Shown in pieces: positions 1-5,734 of a stretch of 6,570 nucleotides of DNA (position 1 is the first letter of the stretch; each line of letters starts with the position of its first letter). The notes beneath the pieces were generated by a model that saw nothing but the letters and a program-made list of their open reading frames with translations, was not told the origin of the DNA and did not search any database. The stretch is from NCBI GenBank assembly GCA_937920115.1, contig CALGVF010000396.1:1-6570 (forward strand), in the 5' to 3' direction. The translations under genes were made by a program, and so were the position numbers. This DNA comes from an uncultured Clostridia bacterium. GTDB taxonomy: Bacteria; Bacillota; Clostridia; Christensenellales; Borkfalkiaceae.

Positions 1-1554
1 GTCAACGTCTCTTATTTTAACCTTGACGTTGCCGTTTACCGTCGGATAAACGACGTCAACTTTTTTAAGTCCCGAAAGGCAAGGCTTAATCGTCAACTCT
101 TTGCCGCCGACCGCAGTCTCGTTGATACCCGCGATAATTCTCACGAGGAACGGAACTACTCCGCTCGACCAACCGTGACAAAAACTATGTCTGTACCCTT
201 TGTAGCAGAAGTCTCCGTACTCGGCGTGAATATCGACTTTCTTGCCGTCGGGCAATTCGTCTATTCTACCCGCGTTTTCAGCCCACGAAATATCGAAATC
301 TTCCCAAAAGGTAGTCGCCCCGAGTTCGAGCATTTTGCCGTAGTATTCTTTCATCATCGCAAGGGCTTCTTTGCCGTAACCCCTCGTTGCGACCGACGAC
401 AAAATGTAGTAGGACATAAACGTGGAAAGACCTTTCGCCCCTCCGTCCAAAATAAGTTTTACGTCTTTTTCGTCGCCTTCGCCCGAGATAAGTCTGATTG
501 CGGAAATTTGCTTATATTTCTCGACAGTATAGGAAATTTTAGAAAGTTTTACGAGAGACGAAACTATGATTTTATCGTCCTCTTTCAAAACCTCGAAAAT
601 CTCTTTCGCACACTTTAAAGCCCACACGGTAAGGGCGTGTACACCCGTATACTGATCTTTCGCTTTAACGCTGCCGTCCTCTTCTACGGAATGCGACGGC
701 CAATCTATAAAGTTAAACGGATAAGCCGTATTGCCGTCCTCTTTTATAACCCCGTCTATCTGAGAAATCAAACCTTTGAGATAATCTCTGAACGAGGATA
801 AAAACTCGTAATCGCCCGTCTTGAAATAGTAGTCGCGAAGGTTGATTATCCACCACAGCGAGTACATGGGAATGTTGTTCATCCAAAGCGGAAGCGGCGT
901 TTGTTCGCATACGAACTTAATCGAATTTTTTATGAAATAGGTATCCGAATAAAGGCTGTTAGCCGTCATTTGTTCGGGGTGTATATCCCCTATCCATACG
1001 AGACGGTCTCTCTTTATTCCGTCCCATATCATATCGTTCTGAATACAGAGACGGAAAGTATAAGCGGCGGTATCGAAAATTTTATTCACGAGTTCGTCGT
1101 CGCAGGAGAACGAACCGTCGAACGGCTTTTCGTAAGAACAGTCTTCCAACAGAACGCTTTTTAAACGAAGTTTCGTATCCTCTAAAAGGTCGATTCTCAC
1201 AAATCTGAAACCGCTGCCGATAAACGTTTCGTCGCTCAGATTAGGAAGATTACATTCCCAATCTCTCACGGCGTGATCGTTCGTCGCGTTGTGGTCGCCT
1301 ATATCCGAACACGATTCCGAAACAGACTCTCCGAGACGGATTCTCACTCTTCCGCTTCCTATGGTCGTAGCGGTCAACACTCTCAGACTTCCTACGCATT
1401 CTCTGCCGAAATCGAGGATTATATGCGAACCCTCGTCCATTACGCAGACGTCCGTTTCGTTCAAGCCGATTTGAACGGTCTTCTCTTTAAGCAGAGATTC
1501 GGCGTTCGTCACGCCCTTCATATCGACTATTTTTACAGGTAAAATGTGTCTCAT
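1..1554 (-). CDS. GH78 / alpha-L-rhamnosidase-like glycosidase, C-terminal end cut by window edge
   Basis: The frame is open from the ATG at 1554 to the window edge, giving 518 residues without a stop. Residues 1-140 look like a beta-sandwich domain (ILDFGRECVGS near 46-56). A six-hairpin (alpha/alpha)6 catalytic domain of the bacterial rhamnosidase type follows: D178-G-I-K-R-D183-R-L-V-W-I-G-D190, FIDW at 282-285, GATTFWE at 412-418, and HGWSSG at 460-465. Aligned from memory to GH78 enzymes, D178, D183 and D190 fall on the conserved acidic positions, with Asp replacing the usual Glu at 183; E418 is the conserved Glu of the ATTxWE motif. Residues after about 483 look like the start of a C-terminal beta-sandwich, so only a short tail may be missing. 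There is no signal peptide or membrane segment, so it probably acts in the cytoplasm on imported rhamnose-ended oligosaccharides; the substrate is inferred. The start lies 4 nt after the lysS stop and has no Shine-Dalgarno. Confidence 0.8.
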   Translation of the reverse strand, partial: MRHILPVKIVDMKGVTNAESLLKEKTVQIGLNETDVCVMDEGSHIILDFGRECVGSLRVLTATTIGSGRVRIRLGESVSESCSDIGDHNATNDHAVRDWECNLPNLSDETFIGSGFRFVRIDLLEDTKLRLKSVLLEDCSYEKPFDGSFSCDDELVNKIFDTAAYTFRLCIQNDMIWDGIKRDRLVWIGDIHPEQMTANSLYSDTYFIKNSIKFVCEQTPLPLWMNNIPMYSLWWIINLRDYYFKTGDYEFLSSFRDYLKGLISQIDGVIKEDGNTAYPFNFIDWPSHSVEEDGSVKAKDQYTGVHALTVWALKCAKEIFEVLKEDDKIIVSSLVKLSKISYTVEKYKQISAIRLISGEGDEKDVKLILDGGAKGLSTFMSYYILSSVATRGYGKEALAMMKEYYGKMLELGATTFWEDFDISWAENAGRIDELPDGKKVDIHAEYGDFCYKGYRHSFCHGWSSGVVPFLVRIIAGINETAVGGKELTIKPCLSGLKKVDVVYPTVNGNVKVKIRDVD

Positions 1555-1558
1555 AATT

Positions 1559-3130
1559 TTAAAATTTCAAGAGGCTTAAATATTTGCTTCTGTCGATTGC
1601 CGACAGGAAAAGATATAACCTCGGTCCCTTATCCGTTCCGAACAACACGTTGTAAAATACCGCGAAAAATCTCTGCTGACGAGCGGTGTTTTCCTTTTTC
1701 GTAAGTTCGGGCTTGTTGATTATTCCGTAAAGATATTGCTGAACTTCCTGTTCCGCAACGAAATCTCTCGACTCGATATATTCCGCGAGTTTTTTAATCG
1801 CTTCTTTTTCTTCGTCGTTTAAAGTAGCGTAATACTCGTCGTTTCTCTTCGCGAGAAGTTTGTACATTTTTGACGGCTGATGCTTAGTTATCCAATTTTT
1901 AACTCTTTCAAGTCTTTCTTCGTCTCTCTCGTCGAACTCAACGCCTATCTTAGCAAGAATTTCTCTTACCGCCTGCGGATTGAAATCTACTATCGGAGCG
2001 ACCGAAGCGAGTACGCCGAACGGAACTTTCGCCTTTACGTTTATTCCTCTTATCATGCAGAGTTCGTAAACCGCTTTATTGTACTCGTCCGCTTCGCCGT
2101 TTTTAACCGCTTCGAGACCTTTGTCGAACTCGCTGTAATGACGAATAATCGTATCGTCGAAGTTAAACGCGAAGCCGTCTGTCGGAGCGTATTTAGCAAA
2201 CAGCCACCTTACCATTTCGGGTTCGTAAACTTCGAGAACGGTTGCGGGCGTGATATTGTTGCCCGTCGAAGAGTGCATATCGCCGAGACCCGCGATAGAG
2301 AGCCAACCGTAAGGTTGGAACTTCGGGGCTTTAACTCCGAAAATCTCTTTCGCAATATCCTTCGCGACGACGTAAGAACCCGAAGCCGCGGCGTGGTCTA
2401 TACCGCCCGGCTCGAAATCTACGCCTTCAACTCCCCAACGCATGGGCCAATCTATCTTCCACATGAGTTTTACCATGTGGTAAGTCCTTAAATTTACCGT
2501 CTCGACGTTGCCGCAGACCTTACACTTATAAGTGATTTCGTCCTTGTCCTCGTCGTAAGATAAAACTTCGGTAAAGTCCTTATTGCACTTCGAGCAGTAA
2601 ACGCCGATGGGATAGTAGGTTTCCCTTTCGCCCTCGTCGCTGTCCTGCGTTTTGTACTTCATAAGAATATCGTAAATCTCTTTTCTCTTCTTCATTGCGG
2701 TTATGATACCGCCAATGTATCTGCCCGAACGGTATTCTTTACCCTGATAGCGATATTCTATGTCAATTCCGAGTTCTTCCAAAGACTTCTCGTACTCTTT
2801 TTCGTTGTATTCCGCAAACGATTCGCATTCCCCGTGAGGGTCGGGAATCACACAATACGGCATACCGATATACTTCTCGAAATCGGGAGCAATCGCCGCG
2901 ATATTCTTCGGAACTTTTCTGAGTCTGTCGAACTCGTCCCACGAAAGCATGAGACGAGCCTTTTTGCCCTTTCTTTTAAGAGCCTCTACAACAAAAAGAG
3001 GCGTCGCTACGTCTCTGAAATTTCCTATGTGAACCGATCCCGACGGGCTTGTGCCTGCCGCGCACAAAAATTCCTCTTTGTCGGGGTTTTCGTTAATGAG
3101 TTCTTCCGCTATTCTCTCTGCCCAATGCAT
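1559..3130 (-). CDS. lysS: Lysyl-tRNA synthetase, class I (archaeal type)
   Basis: Charges tRNA-Lys with lysine in the cytoplasm. At 523 residues it has the usual class I LysRS length and order. The N-terminal TSPSGSVHIGNFRD (27-40) carries the HIGH-type signature HIGN at 34-37, followed by the Rossmann catalytic domain. A zinc-ribbon insert has C179/C182 and C203/C206. WKIDWPMRW (224-232) and EPGGIDH (240-246) are typical of this class, and a helical anticodon-binding C-terminal half follows. Class II LysRS motifs are absent. The KMSKS-type loop reads DMHSSTGN at 284-291, so the usual Lys is Asp and the first Ser is His. The start is set by GGAGAGG (3138-3144) 7 nt upstream. It sits 15 bp after the cytidylate-kinase-like gene and 4 bp before the glycosidase, so it is probably cotranscribed with both. 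The leader of the operon is too short for a T-box. Whether a class II LysRS also exists elsewhere in the genome is unknown. Confidence 0.95.
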   Translation of the reverse strand: MHWAERIAEELINENPDKEEFLCAAGTSPSGSVHIGNFRDVATPLFVVEALKRKGKKARLMLSWDEFDRLRKVPKNIAAIAPDFEKYIGMPYCVIPDPHGECESFAEYNEKEYEKSLEELGIDIEYRYQGKEYRSGRYIGGIITAMKKRKEIYDILMKYKTQDSDEGERETYYPIGVYCSKCNKDFTEVLSYDEDKDEITYKCKVCGNVETVNLRTYHMVKLMWKIDWPMRWGVEGVDFEPGGIDHAAASGSYVVAKDIAKEIFGVKAPKFQPYGWLSIAGLGDMHSSTGNNITPATVLEVYEPEMVRWLFAKYAPTDGFAFNFDDTIIRHYSEFDKGLEAVKNGEADEYNKAVYELCMIRGINVKAKVPFGVLASVAPIVDFNPQAVREILAKIGVEFDERDEERLERVKNWITKHQPSKMYKLLAKRNDEYYATLNDEEKEAIKKLAEYIESRDFVAEQEVQQYLYGIINKPELTKKENTARQQRFFAVFYNVLFGTDKGPRLYLFLSAIDRSKYLSLLKF

Positions 3131-3137
3131 AATTTTT

Positions 3138-3144
3138 CCTCTCC
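3138..3144 (-). promoter_or_regulatory. Shine-Dalgarno of lysS (GGAGAGG)
   Basis: GGAGAGG on the minus strand lies 7 nt before the lysS ATG at 3130, inside the 15-bp gap after the upstream kinase gene. It is the strongest ribosome binding site in the window and fixes the lysS start. Confidence 0.8.
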
Positions 3145-3145
3145 G

Positions 3146-3715
3146 TTAATTTTTGGCGTTTTCGTTTATATCGAGCGTTTTCGCCCACGCAAGCACTATC
3201 TCTTCGGCAACCGCTTCGGGAGATTTTCCCGTCGTGTCGATAACCAAAGCGTAGTTGGTCATATTCATTATATCTACGCCGTAAAACTTTTTATATCTCT
3301 GAATTTCGCTTTCGCGTCTTTCTTTCAGTCTCTTGAAAGCCTCTTCGGGAGACTGGTAGGTTTCGTCGGTACGCTTTGCGTACAACACCCTTTCAGCCGC
3401 CTCTTCGGGGTTACATTTAAGGTAAACGCTGAACGCGCTCGGCACGAAGTACCACGCCATACGCGAATCGAAAATATAACTGCCCTCTTTTTTCTCGTAA
3501 GCGGCGAGTCTGTCGTCGAGTTCTTTGTCGAGTTCGGGGTGAGATTCCTGATACTGATTGAACTCGGTCGTATCCATACCGAGTTTCTCCGCCATTTCTC
3601 TTTGAATTTTACCGATAGAAATCACGTCGGCGCAAAATCTCTTTTGCAAAATCTGTCCGACGGTGCTTTTTCCGCTTCCGAGATCACCTGCGAGCGATAT
3701 TCTGAAATAAGACAT
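3146..3715 (-). CDS. Cytidylate-kinase-like P-loop (nucleoside monophosphate) kinase, archaeal type
   Basis: A small cytoplasmic P-loop kinase of 189 residues. The Walker A motif is GDLGSGKST at 10-18 with K16 as phosphate-binding lysine. VISIGKIQREMA (31-42) is the NMP-binding helix region, and DSRMAWY (83-89) matches the DGR-type segment of the family. A basic, arginine-rich LID-like helix (about 115-144) runs into YGVDI (145-149) and YALVIDTT (155-162), the C-terminal signature of archaeal-type cytidylate kinases (Cytidylate_kin2-like) rather than canonical bacterial Cmk of about 220 residues. The family transfers phosphate from ATP to CMP or dCMP; the actual substrate here is inferred. 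GAAGGAA (3726-3732) lies 10 nt before the ATG. It is the first gene of the operon with lysS and the glycosidase, driven by the consensus promoter at 3785-3813. It may be a housekeeping enzyme or a relative with a different NMP or small-molecule acceptor. Confidence 0.75.
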   Translation of the reverse strand: MSYFRISLAGDLGSGKSTVGQILQKRFCADVISIGKIQREMAEKLGMDTTEFNQYQESHPELDKELDDRLAAYEKKEGSYIFDSRMAWYFVPSAFSVYLKCNPEEAAERVLYAKRTDETYQSPEEAFKRLKERRESEIQRYKKFYGVDIMNMTNYALVIDTTGKSPEAVAEEIVLAWAKTLDINENAKN

Positions 3716-3725
3716 ATACTTTCTG

Positions 3726-3732
3726 TTCCTTC
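3726..3732 (-). promoter_or_regulatory. Shine-Dalgarno of the cytidylate-kinase-like gene (GAAGGAA)
   Basis: GAAGGAA on the minus strand is 10 nt before the ATG at 3715. It begins immediately after the second leader hairpin, so its accessibility could depend on that structure. Confidence 0.55.
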
Positions 3733-3769
3733 GCGTCTGTCCGACGCATTTTTATAGGGTTCGACCCTA
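3733..3769 (-). promoter_or_regulatory. Structured 5' leader with two tandem hairpins
   Basis: Two perfect inverted repeats lie in the roughly 62-nt leader predicted from the upstream promoter. The first is TAGGGT-CGA-ACCCTA at 3755-3769, with a 6-bp stem. The second is GCGTC-GGACA-GACGC at 3733-3747, with a 5-bp stem and 5-nt loop, ending directly at the Shine-Dalgarno. Neither is followed by a U-run, so they do not look like terminators. They match no riboswitch class I recognise. They may stabilise the mRNA or control translation start. Confidence 0.45.
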
Positions 3770-3784
3770 CTGCATATTTTCTTT

Positions 3785-3813
3785 ATTATATATAATTTTT
3801 GCCGCTTTGTCAA
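3785..3813 (-). promoter_or_regulatory. Perfect-consensus sigma70 promoter of the kinase-lysS-glycosidase operon
   Basis: On the minus strand the -35 is TTGACA (3808-3813) and the -10 is TATAAT (3785-3790), separated by exactly 17 bp. Transcription is predicted to start near 3778, giving a leader of about 62 nt before the ATG at 3715. Both hexamers are full matches, so a strong housekeeping promoter is expected unless repressed. The -35 overlaps the arm of the dyad at 3812-3847 by 2 bp. Confidence 0.85.
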
Positions 3814-3847
3814 GGCTAAAACCCTTAAACGGCGTTAAATTAGCCTT
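3812..3847 (-). terminator. Hairpin/dyad after the fusion gene (weak terminator or operator)
   Basis: AAGGCTAA (3812-3819) and TTAGCCTT (3840-3847) form a perfect 8-bp inverted repeat with a 20-nt loop that holds a small inner TTAA/TTAA pairing. It starts 4 bp after the fusion gene's stop codon, where a terminator belongs. On the minus strand, however, no T-run follows (the next bases are GACAAAGCGG); the T-rich flank is on the other side. It could be a poor terminator, a transcript-end stabiliser, or an operator next to the -35 box. Confidence 0.4.
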
Positions 3848-3851
3848 AATA

Positions 3852-5657
3852 TTATTTTTTATTCATTAAAAGAGCCGCCGCTCCGAGAACGCCCGCCTCG
3901 TTTCCGAGTTTCGCGATGGCGATAGGACACTTAGGACCTAAATTTCCCGCGAATATCTCTCTGTCAACCACTTTCTGCAAAGGCTTTATGAGATTATCGC
4001 CTTGTGCGCAAACGCCGCCGCCGAGCATAATGGTATGCGGACGGAATATGTTTGCGATATTCGCTATTCCGCAGCCTAACATTTCGATATAGTTATCGAC
4101 GACTTCTTTCGCGTACTTATCGTCGTTCATATAATCGAACGCGGTCTTGCCCGTTACCTTATCGGTTGAGCCTATCTCCCACATTTTGCTGTCCTTGTGA
4201 TTTTCCATAGCCCTTTTCGTATCTCTTATAAGGGCGGTAGCCGAAGCGTAGGCTTCGAGACAACCTTTTCTTCCGCAAGTACACTGTTCTCCGCCGTGAG
4301 CGATTACCATGTGTCCGAGTTCCGCTCCCGCCGATTTGTTACCTTCGACGAGTTGATTGCCGACGATAATACCGCCGCCGACCCCCGTTCCGAGCGTTAA
4401 AAGTATACTGTCGTCAACGTCGCTTCCCGCTCCGTACATTGCTTCGCCGAGAGCGGCTACGTTGGCGTCGTTTGCGATAGATACGGAAAGTCCAGTTCTT
4501 GCCGTCAAGCCCTCTGCTATATGCAGGTGGTGCCATTGAAGGTTGTTAGAAAAGACGACTACTCCGTTTTTACTGTCTATCATTCCGGGAACGCCCATAC
4601 CGATACCCTCGGTATCGCTTCCCGATATTCCGCTTTTTTCAAGCAACGACGAGACGAGCGAAGCGATATTGTCCATAACTTTTTCGCCGCCCTTTTCCGA
4701 TTCGGTAGGCGTTTTATCCATGACGATTACCTCTCCGAGGTCGTTGACAATTCCGCCTTTTATAAACGTGCCGCCGAGGTCTATGCCGATATAATACTTC
4801 CTCACTTCCGCCATAATGACTTTCATATCTCCCGTGAGTTCGATTTTTCCGACTTTCCCCTCGCCCTCTATACAGGTCACGGAAAGGAACGAACCTTTGC
4901 CAACGTCGAAAGTCTTTTCGCCGTTTACCACGCAACTATACGCAGAAAAATATTTGGAAGCCCCTATAAGGGTCCTGCCGTTCATCTCTATATCGGTAAA
5001 GCGTTTTTCGAGTTTTTTAAAGTTGATAACCTTTATCGCTTTTTCCACGTGAAGCGGTCTTTCTTTACCATCCGCCCCTTTACGCTTATAATCGTAAACT
5101 CTGTAAGTAAGGTTGCTGTTTTGCTGAATTTCGCATACGGTAACGCCTTTGCCGATAGCGTGAACCGTTCCCGACTTTATAAAATACCACTCGCCCTTTT
5201 TGACGGGAAAGAAGTTTAAAAGGTCAAGCACCGTTCCGTCTTCGACCGCTTTCATAAAGGTATCTTTGTCGGTATCTTCCTTAAAGCCGAGATAAATGCC
5301 CGCACCTTCGTCGTTATCGACTATGTACCACATTTCGGTCTTGCCGTACTGCCCTTCGTTTTTCAAAGCGTATTCGTCGTCGGGGTGAACCTGAACGGAC
5401 AAATTCTCCTTAGCGTCTATAAGTTTAATGAGCGTCGGGAAATCTTCAAACGCCGAAAGGTTAGTTCCGAGTTCCTCTTTCGTCAGAACTTCTTTTAACG
5501 TTCTTCCGTCCGCAATTTTCGTGGGTCCGTCTTTATGAAAAGATAATTCCCAACTTTCGGCGATTTTATCCTTGTCGGATACCTTGCCGTAATCTCTTAA
5601 TTTGTTACCGCCCCAAATATAGTCTTTCGTCTCGGGGTACAATCTATAAATACTCAT
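3852..5657 (-). CDS. Fusion protein: phosphomannose isomerase (ManA-type) + ROK family sugar kinase
   Basis: One 601-residue frame carries two enzymes. Residues 1-285 are a small type I mannose-6-phosphate isomerase: IWGGNKL (14-20), metal-binding QVHPDD (Q89, H91), TEMWY (E108), GTVHAIG (H166) and the family arginine in TYRVYDY (R186). It interconverts mannose-6-P and fructose-6-P. Residues 287-601 are a ROK kinase: DLGGT phosphate loop (293-297), IANDANVAALGEA (394-406) with catalytic D397, AELGH (445-449), and zinc motif CTCGRKGC (C459, C461, C466, with H449). It would phosphorylate glucose, mannose or fructose with ATP. Both active sites look intact. The isomerase ends about ten residues short in its last cupin-like domain, and the kinase follows with almost no linker. 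Mannose kinase plus isomerase would be consecutive steps (inference). No Shine-Dalgarno precedes the ATG; a promoter -10 ends 6 nt upstream, suggesting a leaderless mRNA. Alternative: internal starts at M278 or M282 could make free kinase. Confidence 0.9.
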   Translation of the reverse strand: MSIYRLYPETKDYIWGGNKLRDYGKVSDKDKIAESWELSFHKDGPTKIADGRTLKEVLTKEELGTNLSAFEDFPTLIKLIDAKENLSVQVHPDDEYALKNEGQYGKTEMWYIVDNDEGAGIYLGFKEDTDKDTFMKAVEDGTVLDLLNFFPVKKGEWYFIKSGTVHAIGKGVTVCEIQQNSNLTYRVYDYKRKGADGKERPLHVEKAIKVINFKKLEKRFTDIEMNGRTLIGASKYFSAYSCVVNGEKTFDVGKGSFLSVTCIEGEGKVGKIELTGDMKVIMAEVRKYYIGIDLGGTFIKGGIVNDLGEVIVMDKTPTESEKGGEKVMDNIASLVSSLLEKSGISGSDTEGIGMGVPGMIDSKNGVVVFSNNLQWHHLHIAEGLTARTGLSVSIANDANVAALGEAMYGAGSDVDDSILLTLGTGVGGGIIVGNQLVEGNKSAGAELGHMVIAHGGEQCTCGRKGCLEAYASATALIRDTKRAMENHKDSKMWEIGSTDKVTGKTAFDYMNDDKYAKEVVDNYIEMLGCGIANIANIFRPHTIMLGGGVCAQGDNLIKPLQKVVDREIFAGNLGPKCPIAIAKLGNEAGVLGAAALLMNKK

Positions 5658-5663
5658 ACTTAT

Positions 5664-5692
5664 ATTGTATTATTTTTCTCTTCGGTTGTCAA
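5664..5692 (-). promoter_or_regulatory. Promoter of the isomerase-kinase fusion gene, leaderless type
   Basis: On the minus strand the -35 is TTGACA (5687-5692, full match) and the -10 is TACAAT (5664-5669, 5 of 6), with a 17-bp spacer. Only 6 nt (ATAAGT) lie between the -10 and the ATG at 5657, so the predicted first transcribed base is the A of the start codon or the base before it. No Shine-Dalgarno exists in or before this gap. Confidence 0.8.
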
Positions 5693-5699
5693 CATTTAC

Positions 5700-5728
5700 T
5701 TGCGTTTTTTAAAGAATTTTGCTATTAT
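5700..5728 (+). promoter_or_regulatory. Promoter of the HAD phosphatase gene, leaderless type
   Basis: The plus-strand -10 is TATTAT (5723-5728, 5 of 6). A weak -35, TTGCGT (5700-5705, 3 of 6), lies 17 bp upstream. As in the opposite promoter, exactly 6 nt (TTTGCT) separate the -10 from the ATG at 5735, and there is no Shine-Dalgarno. The -35 boxes of the two divergent promoters are 7 bp apart. Confidence 0.55.
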
Positions 5729-5734
5729 TTTGCT

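Noticed and set aside
2834..3757. Long plus-strand open frame (307 codons) antisense to lysS and the P-loop kinase
   Set aside because: It crosses a gene boundary and a promoter leader, lacks a ribosome binding site, and its translation is rich in Phe/Arg with no recognisable domain. Both genes beneath it have clear motifs, so it is a codon-usage shadow. The same holds for plus-strand frames at 175-618, 1273-1542, 1880-2491 and 4521-5219.
3755..3773. GGGTTCGACCC resembling a tRNA T-arm
   Set aside because: The loop is 3-5 nt rather than the 7 nt of a T-arm, and no acceptor, D or anticodon arm is found around it. It is treated as a leader hairpin.
3622..3813. Minus-strand 63-codon frame over the kinase 5' end and promoter
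   Set aside because: It would start inside the -35 box of a perfect promoter and overlaps the kinase gene in another frame; no domain or ribosome binding site.
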